Notes: generated by a model from the letters alone, not told the origin. A stretch of DNA of 8,654 nt from Acidimicrobiaceae bacterium (GCA_003133075.1 PKZN01000040.1:32256-40909), one strand, 5' to 3'; shown: positions 1 to 6,700, numbered from the stretch's first letter. A program made the numbers and translations.

Positions 1-2291
1 GACGACGAGGAACACGTCGCCACGGCACTACCGCCGGTCAGCGTGGTGAAGGCGGACGCGGTGTAGATCGTGATCGCCGAGCCGCCGTTATTCACCGGGG
101 CACTCCAGGCGACCTGCGACGACGCGGCGGCGCCCGTGGCGTGTACGTTCACCGGTGCGCCGGGCAGCGCGTAGGGCGTGCCCGACGCGGGCGCGGAGCT
201 TGGGCCGGAACCCACGCCGTTGTCCGCGCGGATGATCACGCTGTAGGTCGTGCCGTTGGTCAGCGACGGAATCGTAAAGGGGTCGGCCAACGTCCCCGCA
301 CTCGTCCACGTGGTGCCGCCGTCGAGCGAGTAGTCAATGCCCGAAATCGCCGAACCGCCGTCGCTGGCCGACGTGAAGGGCGCGTAGGTCACCGCCAGTG
401 CGGAGTCGCTAGGAGTCACCGTGGTGATCGTCGGGGCGCTCGCCACGGTGAGCGTGACGCCGACCTGGTACACCGATCCGGGACCAGCGCCGTTGGCGTT
501 CACCGCGCGCAGTTCAACGCTGTAGCTGGTGCCGTTGATCAGTCCCGAGATGGTGATCGGTGACGTCGTGCCGGTGGCGGTCGTCCACGCGCCAAAGGCC
601 GTCGTCCCCGCGCCCACACTCGTGGCGTACTGGTAACTCTGGATAGCCGATCCGCCGGTGTAACCCGGGACGAAGGCGACCTTCAGCGAGACGCCGTCGC
701 CCCCGGGGGTGATGGAGCTGATCGTCGGGGCACCGGGCAGCGCGCTGGGCGTGCCGGTAGCCGGTGAGGAGCTCGCGCCACCGCCGGTGGCGCTGACCCC
801 GCGCAACGCAACGGAATACAGCGTGCCGTTCGTCAGGCCGCTGATCGTGAGCGGCGAAGCGGTGACTCCGCCCGAGACCCACGTCGTGCCGCCGTCGAGC
901 GAATACTGGTAGTCCGTGATGGGCAGGTTCGAACCGGCGGGCGAAAACGCCAGCGTCAACGATCCGTCCGACGGGGTGACCATCGTGATGTTCGGCGCGC
1001 TCGGCGGACCAGACGGCGTGATCGGTCCCGACGGGGACGAGAATCCACCGGTGCCGACTGCGTTCGTCGCCGCGACTTCGAACTCGTACGCGGTCCCGTT
1101 GGTGAGACCAGTGACGGTGCAGGTCGTGGTCGTTCCGCTGCACTCGGGTGCGCTCGTCCACGAGGAGTAGGGACTCACCGCGTACTGCACGGAATAGCCC
1201 GAGATGCTCGCTGAGCCCGTTGAGGTCGGTGCGGTCCAATACAACGCGACGTTGGTGTTGCCCGGCGTGCCATTCACGCTCGTCGGCGCGCCCGGGGCGC
1301 CCGTGGAGTAGGACAACACCACCGAGCCGTTCGCGTTGTCGTTGCTGTAGTAGTCGTACTGACTGCTCAGACCACTCAGTCCGCCGGTCGAGCTTTCGCC
1401 CGGGTACCCGCCCAGACCGAACCACTCGTCCGAGGTCCCCGAGCCGAACTCGACGAGTCCGGCGGAGCCGCCCTGGGCGCCACCACCTCCACCCGCGCCG
1501 CCGCCGCCGTCGCACTGTTCGCCACTGACCTGGTGACACGCGCTGTACACGGACTCGCCGTACTGCCCGGTCGTTGAGGTCTGGTCTGGACGTGCGATGT
1601 AGTTCGGCACCGAGATCTGTCCGAGTGTCGGGGCGTACTGGCCACTCCCACCCGATCCGCCCGATCCGCCCGCCACGATGGTCGCGACGCTCGAGGGAGC
1701 GCCGTTGGTACCGATCTCAACGACCGACGCCGCGCCGCCGGAGCCGCCGTAGCCCGAACATCCCGAGGCGCCGGGTGAGCCGCCCGCGCCGCCGCCGTAC
1801 CCACCGAGTGGATTGATTCCGCCGACGGCGTCGTTGGGGTCGCCGGTGGCGTAGTTCGAGCCGCCCGTGCACACGTTCCAATCCGGCGAGTCGGCGCCGC
1901 CCTGGCCAACGCCGATCGTGAGAACTTCACCGGGCGTCACCGTAATGGTGCCCGTGACCACCCCTTGGTACCCACCGGGAGGCGCGGTACCCGATGCGTC
2001 TCGTCCGCCCTGGCCACCCTCCGCACCGGTGACGGTCATCGTGATCTGGGTGACGTTGGCCGGGACGGTGAGTGTTTCAGTCGAGCCGGTGTAGTTGTAC
2101 GTGTCAGTCACCGTGGTGCCAGAGGTGACCGTCGTCACCGCGCCCGCCAACGTGCCGCCACCAGCGACGATGACGAGTCCAACGACGAGCAAGCTCGTAA
2201 CGGTGCCGACTCGACAGATTGTCGAGAACAGTCGAATCACGCGTGAGCGACGGCGTTCACCGTCACAATCGCCATGGTTGAAGCGCCCCAT
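1..2291 (-). CDS. Exported Gly-rich / fibronectin type III repeat protein (N-terminal part, runs off left edge)
   Basis: The frame is open from an ATG at 2291 to the window edge, giving 763 codons with no stop, so the C-terminus is missing. Residues 10-20 are Arg-rich, followed by a hydrophobic segment (about 31-51) ending in Ala-Gly-Ala, which reads as a signal peptide cleaved near residue 51. Residues ~60-135 form a Thr/Val-rich beta region (LTVPANVTQITMTVTGAEGG; VVTGTITVTPGEVLTIGVGQ). This leads into a Gly-rich stretch to ~330, the layout of bacterial Gly-rich domains related to the ALK/LTK Gly-rich fold. From ~332 onward come four full fibronectin III domains and the start of a fifth. The family suggests an extracellular or cell-surface role in adhesion or as a matrix/scaffold protein; no catalytic domain is visible in this part. 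An in-frame TTG lies three codons upstream, but ATG is preferred. No clear Shine-Dalgarno precedes it. A C-terminal anchor or enzyme domain could lie outside the window. Confidence 0.9.
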   Translation of the reverse strand, partial: MGRFNHGDCDGERRRSRVIRLFSTICRVGTVTSLLVVGLVIVAGGGTLAGAVTTVTSGTTVTDTYNYTGSTETLTVPANVTQITMTVTGAEGGQGGRDASGTAPPGGYQGVVTGTITVTPGEVLTIGVGQGGADSPDWNVCTGGSNYATGDPNDAVGGINPLGGYGGGAGGSPGASGCSGYGGSGGAASVVEIGTNGAPSSVATIVAGGSGGSGGSGQYAPTLGQISVPNYIARPDQTSTTGQYGESVYSACHQVSGEQCDGGGGAGGGGGAQGGSAGLVEFGSGTSDEWFGLGGYPGESSTGGLSGLSSQYDYYSNDNANGSVVLSYSTGAPGAPTSVNGTPGNTNVALYWTAPTSTGSASISGYSVQYAVSPYSSWTSAPECSGTTTTCTVTGLTNGTAYEFEVAATNAVGTGGFSSPSGPITPSGPPSAPNITMVTPSDGSLTLAFSPAGSNLPITDYQYSLDGGTTWVSGGVTASPLTISGLTNGTLYSVALRGVSATGGGASSSPATGTPSALPGAPTISSITPGGDGVSLKVAFVPGYTGGSAIQSYQYATSVGAGTTAFGAWTTATGTTSPITISGLINGTSYSVELRAVNANGAGPGSVYQVGVTLTVASAPTITTVTPSDSALAVTYAPFTSASDGGSAISGIDYSLDGGTTWTSAGTLADPFTIPSLTNGTTYSVIIRADNGVGSGPSSAPASGTPYALPGAPVNVHATGAAASSQVAWSAPVNNGGSAITIYTASAFTTLTGGSAVATCSSS
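3..1298 (-). repeat. Tandem fibronectin type III domains (four complete, fifth partial)
   Basis: Inside the exported protein, domains of about 90-100 residues repeat at roughly 332-428, 429-517, 518-616, 617-708 and 709-763+. In nucleotides these are about 1008-1298, 741-1007, 444-740, 168-443 and 3-167. Each complete unit opens with a Gly/Ala-Pro linker (GAPGAPTSV, PPSAPNITMV, LPGAPTISSI, VASAPTITTV) and closes with a GLTNGTxYxVxxRAxN-like strand followed by GxGPxS. Domains 2 and 4 carry an almost identical SLDGGTTW strand. Domain 1 instead has a Cys-containing loop (ECSGTTTTCTV), and partial domain 5 seems to begin the same kind of loop (ATCSSS). The DNA has diverged, so this is a protein-level repeat rather than a recent perfect duplication. 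Confidence 0.85.
2139..2291 (-). other. Signal peptide of the exported protein
   Basis: Residues 1-51 have the three-part layout of a Sec signal peptide: a charged n-region with three consecutive arginines at 13-15, a hydrophobic core around residues 33-43 (LLVVGLVIVAG), and a c-region ending L-A-G-A that fits signal peptidase I cleavage before Val52. The n-region is long, about 30 residues, which is common in large actinobacterial surface proteins. No twin-arginine consensus (RRxFLK) is seen, so Sec export is more likely than Tat. If cleavage failed, the segment would serve as an N-terminal membrane anchor. Confidence 0.75.
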
Positions 2292-2422
2292 GGCGAACAA
2301 CGCTAGATGAGTTACCCGTATTCACAGCGGATACTAGACGGAAAATTTAACTTTCGAGAACGACGTTCCTGCACTTTTTGCATCCTTTGGCGCAGGTCGC
2401 GCGAAGCGTCGTCCCTGATGAA
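2292..2422 (-). promoter_or_regulatory. Intergenic leader with possible promoter for the exported protein
   Basis: This 131-bp gap holds the most AT-rich patch in the window (about 2341-2390). On the minus strand, TAGTAT (2331-2336) and TAAATT (2344-2349) resemble -10 elements; the first would give a leader of about 33 nt before the ATG at 2291. I do not see a good -35 hexamer for either. No terminator-like hairpin with a T-run follows the upstream acetyltransferase gene, so read-through from it remains possible. The promoter is inferred from composition and -10-like hexamers only. Confidence 0.3.
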
Positions 2423-3058
2423 TTAGGTGCGAAGGCCTTCGTGGTGGGCGAGGCGCGCAATGAGTTGGACCTCCACCTGCGGCCAGTCATCATCCGTCAC
2501 GGAGAAGATCGCACTGTCGCGCAGACGACCTTCTTCGCCCACCGCCAACGACGGCTGCCAGTGCCGAAGAACCCCCTCAAAGGTGGCTCCGAGCCGCTCG
2601 ATTGCCTCACGGGTGCGCTCGTTGCGAGCGTCGGTTTTGATATCGACACGGCCGACCGACCAGGCCGAGAACGCGTAGTCCAAGAGCAGCAGCTTCGCCT
2701 CGACGTTGATGCCGCTGCGCTGGGCCGAGGCCGCGAGCCAGGTACCGCCGATCTCGACGGCGAAGGGCAACTGTTCTGGCAGGGAGCGTCGTATCGTCAG
2801 GAACCGGGTCGCGCCCACAACCCGTCCGGTCTTCGCCTCTACCTGCACGAAGGGCACGCACTCGCCACTCGCCCAGAACTCGAGCATCTCCTCGACGTGC
2901 GCCGACATCGCCGATTTCGTTGCGGGGACTCTCGTATAGCCGTAGGTCGAACGATCCTCTGAGGCGGCACTGACGAGGTCGTCGACGGCATCGAGCGTCA
3001 TCGGATCCAGCCGTACCAGGTGACCCGTCAGCGTAGGGATGTGCAGTGCCGCGTTCAC
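2423..3058 (-). CDS. GNAT-family N-acetyltransferase, RimJ/RimL-like
   Basis: The 211-residue product transfers an acetyl group from acetyl-CoA to an amine; the substrate cannot be told from sequence. It matches the Acetyltransf_3 (RimJ/RimL-type) branch of the GNAT fold. The N-terminal strand LVRLDPMTLD (14-23) is followed by the core strand EIGGTWLAASAQRSGINVEA (102-121), in which Q113-R-S-G-I-N fits the acetyl-CoA pyrophosphate-binding Q/RxxGxG/A motif. Motif B is NERTREAIERLGATFEG (146-162). Length is normal for the family and no signal peptide is seen, so it is cytoplasmic. The start is GTG, supported by a GAGGA Shine-Dalgarno seven bases upstream. The stop is TAA. The exported-protein gene lies 131 bp downstream on the same strand, but nothing shows they work together. 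Candidate roles include protein N-terminal acetylation or detoxification of a small amine. Confidence 0.88.
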   Translation of the reverse strand: MNAALHIPTLTGHLVRLDPMTLDAVDDLVSAASEDRSTYGYTRVPATKSAMSAHVEEMLEFWASGECVPFVQVEAKTGRVVGATRFLTIRRSLPEQLPFAVEIGGTWLAASAQRSGINVEAKLLLLDYAFSAWSVGRVDIKTDARNERTREAIERLGATFEGVLRHWQPSLAVGEEGRLRDSAIFSVTDDDWPQVEVQLIARLAHHEGLRT

Positions 3059-3065
3059 CGCTTGG

Positions 3066-3070
3066 TCCTC
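3066..3070 (-). promoter_or_regulatory. Shine-Dalgarno fixing the GTG start of the acetyltransferase
   Basis: The minus strand reads GAGGA, then seven bases (CCAAGCG), then GTG at 3058. Spacing and sequence are close to ideal, so the GTG is preferred over any internal ATG, and the start agrees with the usual N-terminus of this family. Confidence 0.65.
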
Positions 3071-3103
3071 GGGTCCGTGTTCAATCGAACGACGCCGTCC
3101 ACC

Positions 3104-3124
3104 CGGGCGGCCGCCCGACCGGGC
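3104..3124. repeat. Perfect 14-bp GC palindrome with an overlapping inverted repeat
   Basis: CGGGCGGCCGCCCG at 3104-3117 is a perfect palindrome. Its right arm overlaps a second inverted repeat, GCCCG-AC-CGGGC (3113-3124), so two mutually exclusive foldings are possible. It lies 46-66 bp upstream of the acetyltransferase start, where an operator could sit. There is no T-run next to it, so it is not a standard intrinsic terminator. In GC-rich DNA such palindromes can occur by chance. Confidence 0.4.
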
Positions 3125-3284
3125 AGCGACGAGAGCGGCCCGCGTCGATGTTGGTGCACTGTCGCGGCCTTTCTTTCGTCACTCCGCTGCCCATCTTCTC
3201 ATGACTACGTAGGTCGTTGAAACGTCGCGGCGGGCGATCCGCGGGCACCGTGGTCGGAAGTGCATTCGGGAGTACGGTGAGCCA

Positions 3285-3755
3285 GTGAACACGAAACACC
3301 AGCTGGGGCGGGCGTGCCTCGTTTTTGGGTACTCGCTCGTCGCGCTTGGCACCGTCATTAACGTCGTGTACAACCTCTCCCAGGGCTACATCGGGGCCAA
3401 CAACGTCCGATCGATCCTGAGCGACATCGCCGAACCCGCCGGCGTCATCGCGGGGCTCTGCGCGTGGTGGTTCCTCAGTGCACTCGTGGTAAGCGAAGGG
3501 CCCCAGATCGCCCTCGTGCGAAAAGCGTTCGCCGGTCTTTTCGTCCAAGCGATCTCGCTGTCCGCTATCTACTTCATCATCGTCACCTCGGGAATCCAGC
3601 TCTCCTGGCCGGGAACGGGCTGGTGGCTCACCGCCATTGGTCAACTCGGCGCGGGCGTCGGGTTCCTCGTTATCTACTTCAGCTACCGCTCCAGTGCTCC
3701 CCGCTTGGACGGTCGTCACCCCCTCGAGAGTGTCCCCGAAAACGAGTTGACGTAA
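3285..3755 (+). CDS. Four-helix integral membrane protein of unknown function
   Basis: I do not recognise this 156-residue protein. Its hydrophobicity pattern gives four membrane helices at about residues 9-30, 50-70, 82-102 and 113-134. Basic residues lie at the N-terminus (K4, R9) and after helix 4 (YRSSAPR), which suggests both ends are cytoplasmic. The 22-residue tail (about 135-156) is hydrophilic. No metal-binding cluster, transporter signature or catalytic motif is visible; aromatic residues (WW at 61-62 and 113-114) sit at helix ends. The start is GTG at 3285, with a weak GGTGA four bases upstream. The coding call rests on GC-rich third positions and a coherent membrane topology in this frame. 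The opposite frame (3081-3719 minus) is open but gives a charged, low-complexity product. The gene is transcribed alone and converges on the dehydrogenase gene 5 bp away. Confidence 0.75.
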   Translation: MNTKHQLGRACLVFGYSLVALGTVINVVYNLSQGYIGANNVRSILSDIAEPAGVIAGLCAWWFLSALVVSEGPQIALVRKAFAGLFVQAISLSAIYFIIVTSGIQLSWPGTGWWLTAIGQLGAGVGFLVIYFSYRSSAPRLDGRHPLESVPENELT

Positions 3756-3760
3756 CGCAT

Positions 3761-4912
3761 CTAGAAGCGAACGACCCCGCGAACGTTCTTGCCCGACTCG
3801 AGGTCGTCGTAGCCCTGTTGGACGTCATCGAGCGCGTACTCCTGGGTGATGAGCTCGTCGATGTGAAGCTTTCCCTCGTGGTGCAGACGAAGCAGTCTCG
3901 GCACCTGCACCCGCGGGTTCTCCGAGCCAAAGACCGTCCCGCGCAGCTCTTGGTTCAGCATTGAGAGCATGAACAGACTCAGTTCGACCTTCGTGTCGGT
4001 GAAGGGCGCGAGCGCCGTCACGACGATGACCCCACCCTTGGCGGTGATCGAGCGGGCCTGCTCGACGAGTTCGCCCGTCATGGATCCAACGGTGATGATC
4101 ACCACGTCGCAGTTGCGGCCCATGGTGAGCTCGGGAAGGATGGTAAAGGCCGCGTCCAGGGTCGTCGCGCAACCGTGCGTCGCACCGATCTTGAGCGCTC
4201 GGTCCACTTTGGACTCATTGGTGTCAATCGCGATGACCGCACGCGCTCCCGCGTGCACCGCACCTTGGATGGCCCCCGAGCCCACGCCGCCACAGCCGAT
4301 GACGGCGACCGTGTCCCCGGGCTTGACGCCGCCGCGGTTGACGGCCGATCCGAATCCCGTCGAGACGCCACAAGAGATCAATGCGGCCGCCCGGAGGTCG
4401 AGCCACGGTTCGATCCGGATCAACGACGCCTCGTGGACGACGATGCGCTCGGAGAACGTGCCGAGCTGACACATGCGATTGAGCGCCACGTCGCCCAGGT
4501 GGTGTCGCCAGGTGCCGTCGGAGATCATCGGGCCCATCAGCGTCGTGGCGCCCATGTTGCAGATGTAGCTCTGGCCCGCCACGCAGTACTCACAGCGCCC
4601 GCAGGAAGGAATGAACGAGACCGCGACGTGGTCGCCGGGCACCAGCGAGGTCACGCCCTCACCGACCGATTCGACGACACCCGAACCCTCGTGGCCACCA
4701 ATGATCGGGTACGGCGAAGGGCGGCCGATCAGCATCTCGGTGGTTGCGGCGTCGGGGAACATCTCACCCGAGCGCAAATGCTCGTCGGAGTGGCACATTC
4801 CCGCGAAGGCCATCTTCACCTTCACTTCGTATGCGTGCGGCTCGTCGATCTCGATGACTTCACTGTGCCAGGGACCCTTCGGTTCACTGACGATTGACGC
4901 CTTGACTTCCAT
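3761..4912 (-). CDS. Zinc-dependent alcohol dehydrogenase, NDMA-dependent (Rxyl_3153-like) type
   Basis: This 383-residue medium-chain dehydrogenase should oxidise an alcohol to an aldehyde using a tightly bound nicotinamide cofactor. The catalytic zinc ligands are C40 (GMCHSDEH), H74-E75 (GGHEGSG) and C181 (LISCGVSTG). The structural-zinc cysteines C104, C107, C110 and C118 are complete. The Rossmann motif GCGGVGSG (206-213) is followed by D230, which favours NAD over NADP. The segment DGTWRHHLGDVALNRMCQLGTFSE (132-155) resembles the family of nicotinoprotein dehydrogenases assayed with N,N-dimethyl-4-nitrosoaniline and found in mycofactocin-producing bacteria. Class III formaldehyde dehydrogenase is the main alternative. 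The ATG start has a strong AGGGGGA ribosome site. The stop TAG lies 5 bp from the convergent membrane-protein stop. argS is 69 bp upstream on the same strand, so co-transcription is possible. Substrate is unknown. Confidence 0.9.
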   Translation of the reverse strand: MEVKASIVSEPKGPWHSEVIEIDEPHAYEVKVKMAFAGMCHSDEHLRSGEMFPDAATTEMLIGRPSPYPIIGGHEGSGVVESVGEGVTSLVPGDHVAVSFIPSCGRCEYCVAGQSYICNMGATTLMGPMISDGTWRHHLGDVALNRMCQLGTFSERIVVHEASLIRIEPWLDLRAAALISCGVSTGFGSAVNRGGVKPGDTVAVIGCGGVGSGAIQGAVHAGARAVIAIDTNESKVDRALKIGATHGCATTLDAAFTILPELTMGRNCDVVIITVGSMTGELVEQARSITAKGGVIVVTALAPFTDTKVELSLFMLSMLNQELRGTVFGSENPRVQVPRLLRLHHEGKLHIDELITQEYALDDVQQGYDDLESGKNVRGVVRF

Positions 4913-4916
4913 GCGA

Positions 4917-4923
4917 TCCCCCT
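4917..4923 (-). promoter_or_regulatory. Strong Shine-Dalgarno for the alcohol dehydrogenase
   Basis: On the minus strand AGGGGGA ends four bases before the ATG at 4912. It is the strongest ribosome-binding site in the window and supports that start. It lies in the 69-bp gap after argS, downstream of a short GC hairpin (CGGCG-CGA-CGCCG, 4932-4944) that lacks a T-run. Confidence 0.6.
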
Positions 4924-4981
4924 ACGACTCTCGGCGCGACGCCGTCGTTCGTACTCTACCGAGGCGCGAGCACCCCGTTCC

Positions 4982-6700
4982 CTACATCTGGGGTGGGGCG
5001 TCGATACCGAGGACCGAAAGTCCGAGTTCCAAGGCACGTGCCGTGAGGTCACAGAGCGCCAGGCGCTCCTCGCGCAGAGCGCCCTCGCTGGCCAGCACCG
5101 GACAGGTGTCGTAGAAGGAGGTGAATCGCTGTGCGAGGTCGAAGAGGTACGTGCACAGGCGGTGCGGCTGAAGACTCGCGAGCGCCGAGGTGAACGCCTC
5201 GGGCATCGCCAAGAGGCCGAGCGCCAGTGATCGCTCGGCCGGTGCCGCGAGGGCGAAGTGCGCGTCGCCGGGCACGAATGGCGTTGCGGCCCGTCGAAAG
5301 ATCGAGCGGACGCGCGCGTGCGCGTACTGCAGATATGGTCCGGTGTCGCCCTCGAAGGCGATCATGCGCTCTAAGTCAAAGACGTAGTCGTGCTGGCGTT
5401 CCGTGGAGAGGTCGGCGTACTTGATGGCCGCGCGCGCGATCTGCTCGGCGAGGAGGTACTTCGCGTCGCCGTCGAGGTCCGTCCCGCGATCGTCGAGGAT
5501 CACGAAGGCTCGCTCGATCGCCTCGTCGATCAGCGCGACGAGCTTCACGGTCTCACCACTGCGGGTCTTGAACATCTTGTGATCGGGCCCCAGCACGTTG
5601 CCGAAGGTCACGTGCTCGCAGCGCACGCTGTCCGGTAGCCAGTCGGCCTGGCGGGCGACCGCGAAGACCATCTCGAGGTGCTGGGCCTGGGGAACCCCGA
5701 CGACGTAGAGCATCTCTTGGGCGTGCAGCGTGCCCACTCGGTCACGTATCGCCGCTAGGTCACTCGCGGCGTAGCCGTATCCCCCGTCACTCTTCCTCAC
5801 GATGAGCGGCAACGGCTCGCCGTCGCGATTCTGGAACCCCTCAGGGAAGACGCACAGCGCACCTTCGCTCTCGACGAGTAAGCCCGCTGCCCGCAAGTCC
5901 TCGACGACACTTTCGAGCAGATGGTTGTAGTACGACTCGCCCACGACGTCCTCGGCGCTCAAGGTGACGTCGAGCTTGTCGTAGACCTCGCTGAAGTAGG
6001 TGATCGACTGATTGACCAGCACGTGCCAGAGTCGCAACGTCTCGGGGTCGCCACCTTGGAGGGCCACGACGCGCGCTCGGCTGCGTCCCTTGAAGGCGTC
6101 ACTCGAATCGAACTTCGATCTCGCCTCGCGATAGAAGCCGTCCAGGTCGCCGATAGAGAGCGTGGAGGCCGCGGCCTGTTCCCCGAGGTCAACGAGGTGC
6201 TCGATCAACATCCCAAAGGGCGTGCCCCAGTCGCCCACGTGATTGCGCGCGATGACGTGGTGTCCCGCGAAGCGGTAGATGCGAGCCAGCGCGTCACCGA
6301 TGACCGTCGAGCGCAGATGTCCGACGTGCATCTCCTTCGCCACGTTGGGCGCCGAGTAGTCAATCACCACGCGCTTGGGGTTCGGCGCCGTGGCGACGCC
6401 CAGTCGTTCGTCGGCGGCCAGCTCGCCGAGTTGACGATCCAGGAACTCGGTCGTCACCGTGAGGTTGAGAAAGCCCGGTCCGGCGACCTCGACGGTCGCC
6501 ACGTCGGCGAGATCCAGCGACTCGATGATCGTCGCGGCGACCTCACGAGGTGGGCGCGAGAGACGCTTCGCGAGCGCCATCACGCCGTTCGCCTGGTAGT
6601 CACCGCGCTCCGAGGTCCGCAGCACCGGATCGGCCCCCATCTCCAGTGCGTCGAAGGCGACTTGGAGGCGCTCACGCAACGTTTCGTAAGTCGACGTCAT
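4982..6700 (-). CDS. argS: Arginyl-tRNA synthetase
   Basis: The 572-residue class I enzyme charges tRNA-Arg with arginine using ATP, in the cytoplasm. Domains in order are the N-terminal Arg-tRNA synthetase domain with its GPGFLNL strand (74-80), the catalytic Rossmann core, and the C-terminal DALR-type anticodon-binding helical domain. The HIGH signature appears as HVGH (125-128) within SAPNVAKEMHVGHLRS. The degenerate KMSKS region is KMFKTRSG (375-382), as is usual in this family. Other family blocks include GDWGTPFG (156-163), SDGGYGYAASDLAA (304-317), GDTGPYLQYAHARVRSI (451-467) and the C-terminal LGLSVLGIDAPPQM. Length is typical and no frameshift is seen. The ATG at 6700 is preceded by GAGGA with only two bases between. 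It is divergent from acnA and upstream of the alcohol dehydrogenase; neither neighbour is its classic partner. Confidence 0.97.
   Translation of the reverse strand: MTSTYETLRERLQVAFDALEMGADPVLRTSERGDYQANGVMALAKRLSRPPREVAATIIESLDLADVATVEVAGPGFLNLTVTTEFLDRQLGELAADERLGVATAPNPKRVVIDYSAPNVAKEMHVGHLRSTVIGDALARIYRFAGHHVIARNHVGDWGTPFGMLIEHLVDLGEQAAASTLSIGDLDGFYREARSKFDSSDAFKGRSRARVVALQGGDPETLRLWHVLVNQSITYFSEVYDKLDVTLSAEDVVGESYYNHLLESVVEDLRAAGLLVESEGALCVFPEGFQNRDGEPLPLIVRKSDGGYGYAASDLAAIRDRVGTLHAQEMLYVVGVPQAQHLEMVFAVARQADWLPDSVRCEHVTFGNVLGPDHKMFKTRSGETVKLVALIDEAIERAFVILDDRGTDLDGDAKYLLAEQIARAAIKYADLSTERQHDYVFDLERMIAFEGDTGPYLQYAHARVRSIFRRAATPFVPGDAHFALAAPAERSLALGLLAMPEAFTSALASLQPHRLCTYLFDLAQRFTSFYDTCPVLASEGALREERLALCDLTARALELGLSVLGIDAPPQM

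Larger units (their letters stand above)
3059..3284. other. Divergent intergenic region between acetyltransferase and membrane-protein genes
   Basis: These 226 bp separate two divergently transcribed genes and should hold promoters for both. On the plus strand there is a TTGAAA hexamer (3217-3222), but no acceptable -10 about 17 bp downstream. An 8-bp palindrome CTACGTAG lies at 3205-3212. The GC-rich half nearer the acetyltransferase carries the 14-bp palindrome listed separately. No small gene with coding-like composition and a ribosome binding site is evident here. Confidence 0.5.

Noticed and set aside
514..1539. Minus-strand open frame overlapping the FN3 gene in another frame (about 341 codons)
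   Set aside because: Arg/His-rich composition typical of an out-of-frame reading of GC-rich DNA; the true frame encodes FN3 domains through the same region.
1296..2036. Resemblance of the Gly-rich region to mycobacterial PE_PGRS proteins
   Set aside because: There is no PE domain at the N-terminus, a normal signal peptide is present, and the Gly-rich part is interspersed with beta-type segments rather than being a long GGA/GGX repeat.
2378..2962. Plus-strand open frame opposite the acetyltransferase (about 194 codons)
   Set aside because: The minus-strand frame has GNAT motifs and a good ribosome site; this one has neither.
3081..3719. Long minus-strand open frame opposite the membrane-protein gene (about 212 codons)
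   Set aside because: Its product is charged and low-complexity with no domain, while the plus-strand frame gives four clean membrane helices and GC-rich third positions. It is read as an antisense shadow.
4932..4944. Hairpin CGGCG-CGA-CGCCG after argS as an intrinsic terminator
   Set aside because: The stem is only 5 bp and no T-run follows on either strand; likely chance in GC-rich DNA.
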